This document shows positions 31,391-40,357 of a DNA stretch of 64,000 bases, piece after piece. The notes below the pieces were generated by a model, which saw only the letters and a list, made by a program, of their open reading frames with translations, had not been told where the DNA came from and searched no databases. This stretch comes from Planctomycetota bacterium (GTDB taxonomy: Bacteria > Planctomycetota > Phycisphaerae > UBA1845 > PWPN01), in NCBI GenBank assembly GCA_029550525.1, contig JAKPHF010000033.1:21779-85778 (forward strand), read 5' to 3'. Both the position numbers and the translations under genes were made by a program. Each line of letters starts with the position of its first letter. The stretch's first letter is position 1.

Positions 31391-32809
31391 ATGGCTCAGG
31401 AACTCGAAACACCCTCTGCCAATCCTGAAAAGGCCCGCGAGTGCTTTCGCAAGGCACAGGGCTTGGTCGCGGTCAAGAACTACGACTACGCCATCGAGTT
31501 GTACATCAGTGGCCTCGAGCACTGGCCAGACGCCGTCGAAGAGGGCCACAAACCCTGTCGAGCGGCGGCTCTATTTCGCGGCGGCAGCAAAATCAGCCTC
31601 GGCGACAAGATGAAGTACGGCACTGGCGGCAAGGACGCCAAGAAGGCCATGCTGAACGCCGAGATGCTCCTCTCCAAGGATCCGCACAACATTGCCTACA
31701 TGGAGGCCATGTTCAAGAACGCGGAGAAGGCCGGGTGTTTCGAGACGGCCATGTGGATCGGCGAAATCTACGCCGACGCCGCCGTCCGCGAGGCCAAACC
31801 CAATATAGCCCGATTCCAGCTGCTCCGCGACACATATGAACGGCTGGCCGATCGGGTCAAGGACCAGAACATGCCCATGGCCATCACGGCCATGGAGCGG
31901 GTTGTGGATGCCCTGACCAAGATGCGGAACCTCAAGCCGACGGATGGCGTGATCTCCAATGACCTGCGAGACATGGCCGGCAAGCTGACCATCCTCAAGG
32001 GCAACTATTCGCAGGCCGAGTCGTTCGTCGATTCAATCCGGGATGCCGATCAGCAGAAGGAGATCTACGACAAGGACCGGCTGATCACCGATGCCGAGCG
32101 GTTTGAGGAGCTTGTCGCGACCGTTCAGGCCCGCTACGACGCAAATCCGCGGGATCAACGCGTCCTCAACGAACTGGTCGAGCTGCTCTGCCGGCGCGAG
32201 AACGAGGCGGAGGAGAAACGGGCCATTGCCGTGCTCCTCAAGGCTTTCAAGGAAACCGAAGATTATCGGTTCAAGTCACGGGCCTGCGACATCCTGATGA
32301 AGCAGAAGCGGCGGGCCGAGCGGGCGGCTCGCGACAGCGGCGACGAGCAGCGCTACCGCGAGGCCGCCAAGGAGCGGCTCGAGTTCGAATTGTCGGTCTA
32401 TAAGGACCGAATGAAGAACTACCCGACCGATTTGCGGTTGCGCTACGAGTACGGCCGACGGCTGTTCGAGAAGCGGCGGTTCGACGACGCCATCCCCTAC
32501 CTCCAGGAGGCCCGTGCCGATCGCAAGGTCCGGTTCAACTGCAGCCTGACTATCGGCCGCTGCTTCTATGAAAAGGGCTACTACGCCCAGGCCGCCGACA
32601 CCTTCCGCGAGGCCATCGACGGCTACGAGATCCGGGACGACGATCTGGGTAAGGAACTGCACTACTGGCTGGGGCGGACGTACGAGTCGGCGGGTCAGAC
32701 CGAGGACGCCTTGAAAATCTACGGCCAGCTCATACAATGGGATTACAACTATCGTAAGGGAGATGTTAGGAAGCGCATAGACGACCTGCGAGGCTCCCAA
32801 GGTAAGTAA
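31391..32809 (+). CDS. Tetratricopeptide-like repeat protein
   Basis: 472 residues, helical throughout. TPR-type units are clear at the N-terminus (ARECFRKAQGLVAVKNYDYAIELYISGLEHWPDA) and the C-terminus (CFYEKGYYAQAADTFREAI, YWLGRTYESAGQTEDALKIY). The middle is highly charged and includes KQKRRAERAARDSGDEQRYR. No signal peptide or membrane segment, so a cytoplasmic scaffold is likely. Partner unknown. Followed after 109 bases by rpsT. Confidence 0.8.
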   Translation: MAQELETPSANPEKARECFRKAQGLVAVKNYDYAIELYISGLEHWPDAVEEGHKPCRAAALFRGGSKISLGDKMKYGTGGKDAKKAMLNAEMLLSKDPHNIAYMEAMFKNAEKAGCFETAMWIGEIYADAAVREAKPNIARFQLLRDTYERLADRVKDQNMPMAITAMERVVDALTKMRNLKPTDGVISNDLRDMAGKLTILKGNYSQAESFVDSIRDADQQKEIYDKDRLITDAERFEELVATVQARYDANPRDQRVLNELVELLCRRENEAEEKRAIAVLLKAFKETEDYRFKSRACDILMKQKRRAERAARDSGDEQRYREAAKERLEFELSVYKDRMKNYPTDLRLRYEYGRRLFEKRRFDDAIPYLQEARADRKVRFNCSLTIGRCFYEKGYYAQAADTFREAIDGYEIRDDDLGKELHYWLGRTYESAGQTEDALKIYGQLIQWDYNYRKGDVRKRIDDLRGSQGK

Positions 32810-32851
32810 GGGGCCGGCCTGCAGGTCGCTTTGTTGGTGCTTCCCGTCGGG

Positions 32852-32869
32852 CCGGGCCGTTCAGCCCGG
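32852..32869 (+). promoter_or_regulatory. Hairpin in the rpsT leader
   Basis: CCGGGC-CGTTCA-GCCCGG lies about 50 bases before the rpsT start. It could take part in S20 control or be a chance stem. Confidence 0.3.
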
Positions 32870-32918
32870 TGCAGGCAGGTAATGCCGGGGCGTGATCCCG
32901 GCCAGCAGGAGAATACGT

Positions 32919-33194
32919 GTGGCTCATTCACTCTCCGCCAAGAAGCGGATCCGTCAGAACGAAAAGCGTCGGGCCCGCAATCGCGCTCGCAAGGCTCAGC
33001 TCAAGTCCAAGCTCCGCGAGTTCAGTGAAACGCTGAGCACCGGCGACGTCGCCAAGTCGGCCGAGGTTCTGCGGGCGGCCATGAAGAAGATCGACCAGAT
33101 TGCGGCCAAGGGCACCATCCATAAGAACACCGCCAGCCGCAAGAAGTCGCAGATTCAGCGCAAGCTCAACGCGCTCAAGGCGGCCAGCAAGTAA
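32919..33194 (+). CDS. rpsT: 30S ribosomal protein S20
   Basis: 91 residues starting at GTG 32919 (AHSLSAKKRIRQNEKRR), with AGGAG 8 bases upstream. The sequence has the S20 pattern SAKKRIRQNEKRRARN at the N-terminus and HKNTASRKKSQIQRKLNAL near the end. It binds the 5' domain of 16S rRNA. A GTG start is common for rpsT-type autoregulated genes. Confidence 0.97.
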   Translation: MAHSLSAKKRIRQNEKRRARNRARKAQLKSKLREFSETLSTGDVAKSAEVLRAAMKKIDQIAAKGTIHKNTASRKKSQIQRKLNALKAASK

Positions 33195-33327
33195 GCTTCA
33201 CGCTGGTTGCTCCGCGCCGGGCCGCGACGAGTCACATGAGCGAGCCGCTCGCTGACGCGCGTTCGGCGAACATCAACTTTTGGAATTCCGCAAAGCCCTC
33301 GGCAAGGCCTGCCGTGGGCTTTTCTGC

Positions 33328-33333
33328 TATCCT
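33328..33333 (+). promoter_or_regulatory. -10 hexamer of a leaderless promoter
   Basis: TATCCT ends 6 bases before the ATG at 33340, without an SD between. No clear -35. Confidence 0.35.
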
Positions 33334-33339
33334 GAATAG

Positions 33340-33909
33340 ATGGCGTCCGTTCCCGACAAACCCTACGTGACCCGGGCGGGGCTGAAACTGGCGGCCGCCC
33401 TGGACGCTTTTGGCGTGGACCCGGCAGGGGCGGTCTGTGCCGATCTGGGCTGCAACGTGGGGGGATTCGTGGACTGCCTGCTGCGGCGGGGAGCCTCCCG
33501 CGTCTACGCCATCGACACGGGTTACGGCGTACTGGCCTGGTCGCTCCGCAAGGATCCGCGCGTGGTGGTCATGGAACGCACGAACGCCATGCACGTGCAG
33601 CTGCCCGAGCCTGTGGATCTGGTCACCATCGACGTGGCCTGGACGCCGCAAGTGAAAATCCTGCCCAACGCGTCGCGGCTGCTGCGGCCGGGCGGGCGGA
33701 TTATCAGCTTGATCAAGCCGCATTACGAGGCGGACAAGTCGTTGCTCCATTCCGGCGTGCTCGCCCCTGAGGACGCCCGGCGCGTGCTCGATGAAACCGT
33801 CGCGCACATTGGTGAATCCGGCCTGCACGTCGCCGGGACGATCGAGAGCCCCATCGCCGGTAACAAAGGGAATCTTGAGTTCCTGGCCTTGATTCAGGTG
33901 GGAACGTGA
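33340..33909 (+). CDS. TlyA/FtsJ-type rRNA methyltransferase, without S4 domain
   Basis: 189 residues. It begins with YVTRAGLKLAAALDAFGVD, exactly the segment that follows the S4 domain in TlyA 2'-O-methyltransferases, then ADLGCNVGGFVDCLLRRGA (SAM motif), YAIDTGYGVL, VVVMERTNAM, DLVTIDVAWT and a C-terminal strand. The S4 RNA-binding domain of classical TlyA is absent. Likely methylates rRNA ribose; its site next to rpsT fits a ribosomal role. The ATG is immediately downstream of a -10-like hexamer. Confidence 0.85.
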   Translation: MASVPDKPYVTRAGLKLAAALDAFGVDPAGAVCADLGCNVGGFVDCLLRRGASRVYAIDTGYGVLAWSLRKDPRVVVMERTNAMHVQLPEPVDLVTIDVAWTPQVKILPNASRLLRPGGRIISLIKPHYEADKSLLHSGVLAPEDARRVLDETVAHIGESGLHVAGTIESPIAGNKGNLEFLALIQVGT

Positions 33910-33958
33910 GAAAGTGAGAAAGTGGGAAGGGGGAACACGGTTTCGTGTGTTGCGTGCT

Positions 33959-34531
33959 TCAGCGGGCGGGGGCTTCTGAACGCGGCTCCGATGCGTCTTC
34001 CGCCGGGATACGCCCGAATCGGCGATACATTTGGATGCTCAAGCGGATCGTACCGGCCACGACCAACGCCATATAGACCCCTACGACAGGCAGCGCGTAG
34101 GTCAGCCGCGGTTCGGGCATCAGGTTCGCCCGTAGCGCCATGCCCATCACGATGACCATCAAGGCCGTCGTGCCGACGCCCATCCAAAGCATGAAGTTCG
34201 ACATGAGCGGCACAACCCAGGCCAGTGTTTCGGCCCGCCGCTCGGGCGCCAGCCAATACTTCTTGTTGGGCAAGTTGACCAAGGAGATGGGTATGCGGCC
34301 CAGGTATAGCATCGTGGCCTGCGCGCCGATCATCAGTGCTGCCAGGACGATCGGGAACGCGATGGTGAACGTCGTAAACGCTTGTTTGCTCTGCCAGCCA
34401 TCGGGCTCACCCGACGCCCCGAAGTGCGAGGCCACTCGGTCGGGCAGCCGCGGGTAGTACACGGCCAACTCGATCAACAGCATCCCCACGAGCACGGAGT
34501 GTGAAACGAGGGCCCGCCGCAAAATGGTCAT
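33959..34531 (-). CDS. DUF1648-like membrane protein
   Basis: 190 residues, start ATG 34531 (MTILRRALVSH). Four or five hydrophobic segments; the DUF1648 motif PDRVASHFGASGEPDGWQSK lies after the first one (about residues 33-52). Related proteins include SdpI-like immunity factors, but the short family is mostly unassigned. Stop at 33959. The SD is weak. A short run of GTGAGAAA repeats (33902-33930) lies past the 3' end. Confidence 0.75.
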   Translation of the reverse strand: MTILRRALVSHSVLVGMLLIELAVYYPRLPDRVASHFGASGEPDGWQSKQAFTTFTIAFPIVLAALMIGAQATMLYLGRIPISLVNLPNKKYWLAPERRAETLAWVVPLMSNFMLWMGVGTTALMVIVMGMALRANLMPEPRLTYALPVVGVYMALVVAGTIRLSIQMYRRFGRIPAEDASEPRSEAPAR

Positions 34532-34644
34532 GGCAGAGTCTCTCGGCCGGTTATCGGCTGTCAGTCCTTCTTGGCCCATCCCGCGAGGCGGCTGGTCTCG
34601 CTTCGCTCGGAACCAGCAACGCGTCGCCGTCGTCCTCTGGTCGG

Positions 34645-36821
34645 TCATTGCTCGTTTGCTTCGACTTTCTTCAGGACGTAGTAAGCCGGTTTGCGATGCA
34701 ACACCTTGTAGTCGCCGCTCTTCCATTCGAAGAACAGGTACTTCTCGTTGTTCTTTTCCGCAATCTCGTAGGCCGATGCCGTTTTGTCGCGCCGGTGCAG
34801 GACGAGCCCCTTGGTCCAGGTCGCACCACCGTGAGGGCCGAGCTTGCCGCCGGGCTCAAACACCAGTTCCTCGAGAAACAGGTCGCCCTTCCACTGCTGC
34901 TGACCTGGCTCGAACTGGGCCTTGTCGTTCACAAAGTCTACGCTTATCCATCGGCCGATTACAGCAGGATCGTTCGTGAACGGATAATCCACCTTGTCCA
35001 CGATGTGCCCGTCAGCGTCGATGTGGCTGCCGGGGCCCAGCTTGGCCTCGGGCCACTCCAATCCGAAATCCATCAACTCCCGGGCGTTGGACAGCTTGGG
35101 TGAGTCGGCGGGAAGCTTCTTCAGGACGTAGTACCACGGCTTCTGCCGGCGTTGCGTGTAGTCGCCGCTCTTCCACTCCAGGAACAGGTACTGGTGGCCG
35201 TCAAGCTCTTTGATCGTGTACTCGGCGGCAGTCTTGTTCGGTTCGTGGATGAACTTGCCTTTGGTCCGGTCGGAAAAACCGTAGTTGGCCTTGCCCTGGG
35301 GCTCGAACACCACGCCCTTGAGGAAAAGTTTCTTGTCGGACGCCTTGCCGGGCTTGAAGTCTTCGATCTTCTTGACGTAGTCGACGCTCTCCCATTTTCC
35401 GAGCACGGCCGGGTCGTCCACGAACGGCCAATCGGTGCGATCGACAATGTGACCGCGCTCGTCGATAACGCTGCCCTCGGGCAGTTGGTCGACTCCGAGC
35501 ACCTCAGCGCCTCGTGGCGCGTACACCACCACCTGCGATACCCTCTTGTTGGCATCTTGCTCCACCCGCTCGGCTTTGTCGCCCAGGCCGATGATTTCCA
35601 GTCCCACGCCAGGCACGATCGTGTACACCTTGGTGTGCGAGAACTTCGGCGGTGTTTGGGGGGCAGCTGCAGGTGCCGGCGGCGTCTGGCGGTTGGCTGC
35701 GGGAGCGTCCGATTTCTGCTGTCCGGAGGTCTGCGCCGGTGCGTCGGTCAGGACGAACGCGCTGAGGAGCAGCACCACCGCAAGTCCAGCCACACCCATG
35801 CGCTGGTCTCGAGGACGGTACCGGGAAATCATCGTGACTCTCCTTTCGAGTTGAGTGCGGTCTTCGAGAATGCCGGTCAGGATGGGAAGGCAGCGGGGGC
35901 TCGAGAAACGCTCGAGCAACCGTAGGATGGTGTTGCCGTAAGCGCGAGCTTCGTCTCCTGGATACAGGACCGACAAGGCGAGCGCATCGCACGCCAGTTC
36001 GCGATCGGCACGCATTCGGCTCGCCGCCAGCCATACCAGCGGATTGCACCAGTGGACAACCTGCAGGAGGCACATGGCCCACCCCAGCAGCACGTCGTGC
36101 CGCCGCAGGTGGGCCAGTTCGTGCATGAAAACGTGGCGAAGCTCGCGGTGGTCGAGCGATTCGAGCACACCGGGCGGCAGCAGCAGCCGAGGTCGAATGA
36201 AGCCGAACAGGGCGGGAGTCGTTGTCTTGTCGGTGACCATCAGGGCGACCGGCGCGCGGACGCCCATCGCCTGGCGGCAGTCCTCCAGCAGTTCGAGTAC
36301 CGACTGATCCGTGACCAGGCGTTCCGCGGTCACGGTGCGCCACAGGCAGACGCAACTCCAGCCGACGCAGGCCGCCAGCACGAGGATGCCGGTGAGCCAC
36401 AACACGTAGAAAAGTTGCAGGATGGAGAAGCCTTCGAGTGCGCCGGCGGTCGACTTCGTCCCAGCGGTCGGGGGCGGCTCATCAGCGCTCGGCGAAAGGA
36501 GCGGGTGCTGGAGGTGCAGTCCCGACAGGCCTGTCGGCGCGGCGCCGCTCGCAGCATCGCTGCGTTCGTTGCTCGCCGCCGCCATGCTGGGCACGTCCGG
36601 CAGAAGACCATACGGGCTCAGGCCACTTCGGGCGTCCAGGGCAAGGCGGTGCGGATTATGACCACCAGCCACATCGCGTGCAGCCACCGCGCGGGCAGGT
36701 ACGGGCCCAGCACCTTCCTTAAGGCAAGCACGACGACAATCACCAGCGCGGTCTGGAGGCTCGCACAGAGCAGCGGGTCGAAGATGGTTGACAGGCCCGT
36801 CGGGATTGCCAGACCGTTCAT
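34645..36821 (-). pseudogene. BlaR1-like M56 metallopeptidase sensor with apparent frameshift
   Basis: Starts at ATG 36821, overlapping blaI by 4 bases (ATGA), with two hydrophobic helices (ALVIVVVLALRKVLG, AMWLVVIIRTALPW), then hits TGA at 36620-36618. The -1 frame continues without break to 34645: LSPYGLLPDVP, membrane segment FSILQLFYVLWLTG, the zinc site FMHELAHLRRHD, further membrane helix AGLAVVLLLSAFVL, and two copies of a roughly 110-residue domain, each with DPAVxGxW near the start and FLEWKSGDY/FFEWKSGDY near the end. A -1 shift near 36620 (EVA to LSPYG) joins the two parts, so either one base is missing here or the gene is broken. No slippery heptamer is present. Confidence 0.7.
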
Positions 36822-37195
36822 GGCTTGCCTCCCTTGCTGTCCAGCAGCCGCCTGAGTTCTGCGATCTCCTCGGGCGAAAGTTCTTCGTGTTCGAGAAAGT
36901 TGGCCAGCATGGGCAGGAGGGCACCCCCGTACACCCGCTGGAGAAACGATCGGCTCTCGGCACGCACGCAGTCGTGCTCGGCCACCAGCGGGAAGTAGCG
37001 ATACCCGCGCCCCTCCTGCTCGAAGCCGACCGCCTGCTTGCTGACCAGCCGATTGAGGAGCGTCTTGATGGTCTTGGGTTTCCAGCGCGTGTGGGCCAGG
37101 GCTTCGACCACCTCGCCGGCCGTGAGCGGTGAGCGCTCCCATAGGACCCTGAGTACCTGCCATTCCGAGTCAGAAATGCGCGGCGTCTTCTTCAT
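36818..37195 (-). CDS. blaI: BlaI/MecI-type transcriptional repressor
   Basis: 125 residues, winged helix: ISDSEWQVLRVLWERSPLTAGEVVEAL, then TIKTLLNRLVSKQAVGFEQEGRGYRYFPLV. Binds TACA-N2-TGTA operators as a dimer and is inactivated by the M56 partner, with which it overlaps. ATG at 37195 with AAAGGG upstream. Two operator boxes lie 18-53 bases before the start, so it controls its own unit. In planctomycetes such pairs are numerous and usually not linked to beta-lactamases; none is seen here. Confidence 0.95.
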   Translation of the reverse strand: MKKTPRISDSEWQVLRVLWERSPLTAGEVVEALAHTRWKPKTIKTLLNRLVSKQAVGFEQEGRGYRYFPLVAEHDCVRAESRSFLQRVYGGALLPMLANFLEHEELSPEEIAELRRLLDSKGGKP

Positions 37196-37212
37196 GGGCT
37201 ATTACCCTTTGC

Positions 37213-37261
37213 TTACAAATGTAATCTATTTAAGATTACAACTGTAATCCTGGGATGTCAA
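37213..37261 (-). promoter_or_regulatory. blaI promoter with two BlaI operators
   Basis: On the minus strand TTGACA (37261-37256), 17 bases, TAATCT (37238-37233). Box ATTACA-AC-TGTAAT (37235-37248) is a perfect 14-bp palindrome covering the spacer and -10; box TTACA-AA-TGTAA (37213-37224) covers the start of transcription. Centres are 23 bases apart. Both fit the TACA-N2-TGTA consensus. Confidence 0.85.
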
Positions 37262-37718
37262 GGACAATGTTGGACACTTTTTTCACTGTTGAACAGCACA
37301 AATCGGCGGTCTCAACGACGCCGGTCACTGACGGCGTTCGGGCCAATGCCTCCCGTGATTGGGGCCACTGGCCGACATCAAACAGGCACTGCCCTTCAGA
37401 ACTCATAGAACCCTGGCCGCAGTGAGTGGGGCAGAGCCTTGCATACCGTCGATCCCCCATGGAAATACGTCGCGGGCCGACGAATCGAGCACGTGTTAGC
37501 TTTTTACTGCCGCACCGTATGAGGTATGAACAAATAGGGAACTTACCTGATGCACGGAGGAAAAATACGTTCACAGTGCGGTATTGCAGGAGTCGATAGC
37601 TGATTACAACTCGGCGAGGGCTTCGGCTCAGTGGGGAGCGGCCATCTTCCCCGCCTCTGGCGGGAGGATGCTAGTCCCGTGCATCGCTCCGGTCCGTCGC
37701 CGTGGGAGCCCGAAGAGC
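37262..37718. other. 457-bp gap, lower in GC, no gene found
   Basis: The left part (37262-37580) is less GC-rich than the surroundings and contains no SD-supported frame; a 112-codon minus-strand frame there has an unlikely composition. The right part (37584-37718) is open in the HDOD frame but codes for atypical sequence, so the HDOD start is placed at 37719. Confidence 0.4.
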
Positions 37719-38642
37719 ATGACTCCGGACGAGGCGTATGCCGCGCTGAAAAACCATCCTGATTTGCCCTCGCCGCAGGGGGTGGCCATCGAAATCATGC
37801 GACTGGCCCGCTCGGGCCACTGCAGCCTGGTGGACCTCGCACGAGTGGTCGAGACCGACCCGGCCATCTCTTCGCGGATCCTGCGGCTGGTCAACTCGTC
37901 CGCGTTCCCGCATCCTCGGCCCATCGTCTCGCTGACCGAGGCCATTGCCTACCTGGGCACGCGCATGGTCGAGACGGTTGCACTGGGCTTCTCGCTGATC
38001 ACCGCCCGGGGCCGATGTGAGGCCTTCGATTACGTGGGATTCTGGTCGCGCTCGCTGGCTCGCGCCATCACCGGATGCCGAATCGCCCAGGAGTTCGCGC
38101 CGTACCCGCCCGACGAAGTGTTCACGCTGGGGCTGCTGGCCGAGTTGGGGCAACTTGTTTTCGCGGCGACGCATCCAGACCGCTACGGCACGCTGATCGC
38201 TTCCCTTTCCTGCAGCGAGGCGGAACAGGCCGAACTCGAACGCGAGTGGTTCGGGATCGACCACGACGAATTGACCGCACGGCTGATGCAGGACTGGGGT
38301 TTCCCCACGATGATCTGCCAGGCCATTGGTCTGCGCTCCCGCCTCGAACATGGGCCAGTCTCTTTCCAGGAAGATCCCGGACGGCTGGCGGGCGTGCTCG
38401 CGTTGGCGTCCGAACTGGCATGTCGAATCGCTCGCCCCAGCCCCGAGGACGAGGGGTTGCCGCGGGCCGTCGAACTGGCTTGCCGACTCGGGATGAACTC
38501 CGGGAACCTGGCGGAGGTTCTGGAATACGCCATTCCACGATGGCGGGAGCTGGTCTCGATCTTCTCCGTGGACGAACTGAACGCCGAACAAATCCGAGCG
38601 TTGTGTGCCGAGGCGGCCCAGTTGCGGGCGGCGCTGTCCTGA
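37719..38642 (+). CDS. HDOD-domain protein
   Basis: 307 residues from ATG 37719 (MTPDEAYAALK) with GGGAG upstream. HDOD features: LPSPQGVAIEIMRLA, DPAISSRILRLVNSSAFPHPR, ILxx-like TEAIAYLGTRMVETVALGFSL, and the degenerate HD helix FTLGLLAELGQLVFA. HDOD proteins are HD-like but non-catalytic signalling adaptors. A second HDOD gene sits in the che operon at 55803. No receiver or GGDEF domain is fused here. Confidence 0.88.
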   Translation: MTPDEAYAALKNHPDLPSPQGVAIEIMRLARSGHCSLVDLARVVETDPAISSRILRLVNSSAFPHPRPIVSLTEAIAYLGTRMVETVALGFSLITARGRCEAFDYVGFWSRSLARAITGCRIAQEFAPYPPDEVFTLGLLAELGQLVFAATHPDRYGTLIASLSCSEAEQAELEREWFGIDHDELTARLMQDWGFPTMICQAIGLRSRLEHGPVSFQEDPGRLAGVLALASELACRIARPSPEDEGLPRAVELACRLGMNSGNLAEVLEYAIPRWRELVSIFSVDELNAEQIRALCAEAAQLRAALS

Positions 38643-38662
38643 CCGGTTCAGTCTGAGCACGA

Positions 38663-38878
38663 TCAATCCGCTTGTGATCCGCCATTCCGGGGCTTGGTCG
38701 CATCGTTCGACTGCTCGTTCTGCGCCAGCTCTTCGGCCAGCGCCTGCCACCGCGGTTCCGGTTCGCACACGCACGTGTCTTCCCAGGTCTCCACGTTCTC
38801 GTGCATGCTCCGGCAGGCGGGCTGGGCGGATTCTTCTTGCTGCGTTTTGTTCGATGAGTCCGTCCGGTCGTTGGCCAT
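38663..38878 (-). CDS. Small acidic protein, unknown
   Basis: 71 residues, ATG at 38878 preceded by AGGAG at a good distance. The sequence is polar and acidic with a few Cys (CRSMHENVETWEDTCVCEPE) and ends in Asn/Lys/Gly residues. No family recognised. It lies tail to tail with the HDOD gene, 20 bases apart, and divergent from argD. Confidence 0.5.
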   Translation of the reverse strand: MANDRTDSSNKTQQEESAQPACRSMHENVETWEDTCVCEPEPRWQALAEELAQNEQSNDATKPRNGGSQAD

Positions 38879-39077
38879 CAGCGTCACTCCTGTGAAAGTA
38901 GCTTTCGCTTCCCGGACAGTGTAGGCGCAATTCCTCGTCCCCGGCCGGCGGCGTCTGCGGTGGGGCGGGTTCGGCGAGCCGGCTTAGACGAGCCGAATTG
39001 CCGGGGCGCTCTTCCCCGAGCCTTACCGGCACTGAGTGTACCTTCGGTTGGGCACATGCCCGCGCTCGCAGATCGGT

Positions 39078-39105
39078 TTGGCGCCGTCCCGGGGGGTGAT
39101 ACAAT
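39078..39105 (+). promoter_or_regulatory. argD promoter
   Basis: TTGGCG (39078-39083), 16-base spacer, TACAAT (39100-39105). Start near 39112, leader about 46 bases. No clear ARG box was seen. Confidence 0.5.
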
Positions 39106-39157
39106 GCCCGTTTCGGCTCTGGAATACCGCGCGGGTGCACCGCTCGAGGAGTGGATC

Positions 39158-40357
39158 ATGACAACTCAGGAAGTATTAGATCAGTACGGCCGGTGCGTGA
39201 TCGGAAATTACGGGCGCTTGCCCGTGGTGATCACCCGGGCCAGCGGCTCGCAGATGTGGGACCTCGACGGGAAGCGCTACCTGGACCTGTTTCCGGGCTG
39301 GGGCTGCAGCCTCCTGGGGCACTGTCACCCGCGCGTAGTCGAAGCCATTCGCGAGCAGGCCGGCCGCATCATCCACGTGGATAACACGTTCTACACCGTC
39401 GAGCAGGGTCGGCTCGCCGAGATCATCAGCGAACGCAGCTTCGGCGGGAAGTGCTTTTTCTGTAACAGCGGGGCGGAGGCCAACGAAGCCGCCATCAAGC
39501 TCGCCCGCAAGCACGCCGGTCCGGGCCGTTACAAGATCATCACCATGGAGCGGAGCTTCCACGGCCGTACGTTCGGGGCCATGTCCGCCACCGCCCAGTC
39601 CAAGACGCAGCAGGGCTTTGATCCGCTCGTGCCCGGGTTCGTGTACGTGCCGTTCAACAACATCGATGCCGTGGCCAAAGCCATCACCAACGAAACCGCG
39701 GCCATCATGCTCGAGCCCATCCAGGGCGAGGGCGGCGTGAACGTGCCCGATGACAATTATCTGGCCTCGCTGCGCGAGCTCTGCGACGAGCATAATCTGC
39801 TGCTCATCTTCGACGAGGTTCAGACGGGCTGCGGCCGGACCGGCACGTGGTTCGGCTACCAGAACTGGGGCGTCGAGCCCGACATCATGACGCTGGCCAA
39901 GGCGCTGGGCGGCGGGGCTCCCATCGGGGCCATGGTGGCCAAGCCCGACGTGGCCAAGACGCTCACCGTCGGCTCGCACGCGAGCACGTTCGGAGCCAAT
40001 CCGCTGGTGGTGGCGGCGGCCATCGCCATGTTCGAGACCATCGAACAGGAAAACCTGCTTGAGCGGGTCAAGCAGATATCGGATTACATCATGGCCAAGG
40101 CTCGCACGCTGGCTCAGCAGTTCGGTTTCGTCGAGCAGGTGCGGGGCAAGGGGCTGATGATCGGGATCGAGCTGTCGCTGCCGGGTGCGCCGATCGTGGC
40201 GGCGGCTCTCGAACGCGGACTGCGGGTCAACTGCACACAGTCGACCATTTTGCGGCTGTTGCCCGCGATGACCATCACCGAAGCGGAAGTGGACGAGGCT
40301 TTTGACATCCTGGCGGTCGCCATGCAGGAGACCGAGAGCAAGCTGGTGAGCTCATGA
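39158..40357 (+). CDS. argD: Acetylornithine aminotransferase
   Basis: PLP class III aminotransferase converting N-acetylglutamate semialdehyde to N-acetylornithine. 399 residues with SGAEANEAAIKLARK, SFHGRTFGAMSAT, MLEPIQGEGGV, FDEVQTGCGRTG and TLAKALGGGAPIGA (PLP-Lys). ATG at 39158 with GAGGAG 9 bases upstream. argF overlaps its stop by 4 bases. Could also serve as succinyldiaminopimelate aminotransferase, as in E. coli. Confidence 0.96.
   Translation: MTTQEVLDQYGRCVIGNYGRLPVVITRASGSQMWDLDGKRYLDLFPGWGCSLLGHCHPRVVEAIREQAGRIIHVDNTFYTVEQGRLAEIISERSFGGKCFFCNSGAEANEAAIKLARKHAGPGRYKIITMERSFHGRTFGAMSATAQSKTQQGFDPLVPGFVYVPFNNIDAVAKAITNETAAIMLEPIQGEGGVNVPDDNYLASLRELCDEHNLLLIFDEVQTGCGRTGTWFGYQNWGVEPDIMTLAKALGGGAPIGAMVAKPDVAKTLTVGSHASTFGANPLVVAAAIAMFETIEQENLLERVKQISDYIMAKARTLAQQFGFVEQVRGKGLMIGIELSLPGAPIVAAALERGLRVNCTQSTILRLLPAMTITEAEVDEAFDILAVAMQETESKLVSS

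Noticed and set aside
36600..36640. Programmed -1 frameshift in the M56 gene
   Set aside because: No X-XXY-YYZ heptamer or stimulatory stem is evident; a missing base is the simpler explanation.
37236..37574. 112-codon minus-strand frame next to the blaI promoter
   Set aside because: It would start far from any SD and covers the blaI operators; composition is unlike neighbours.
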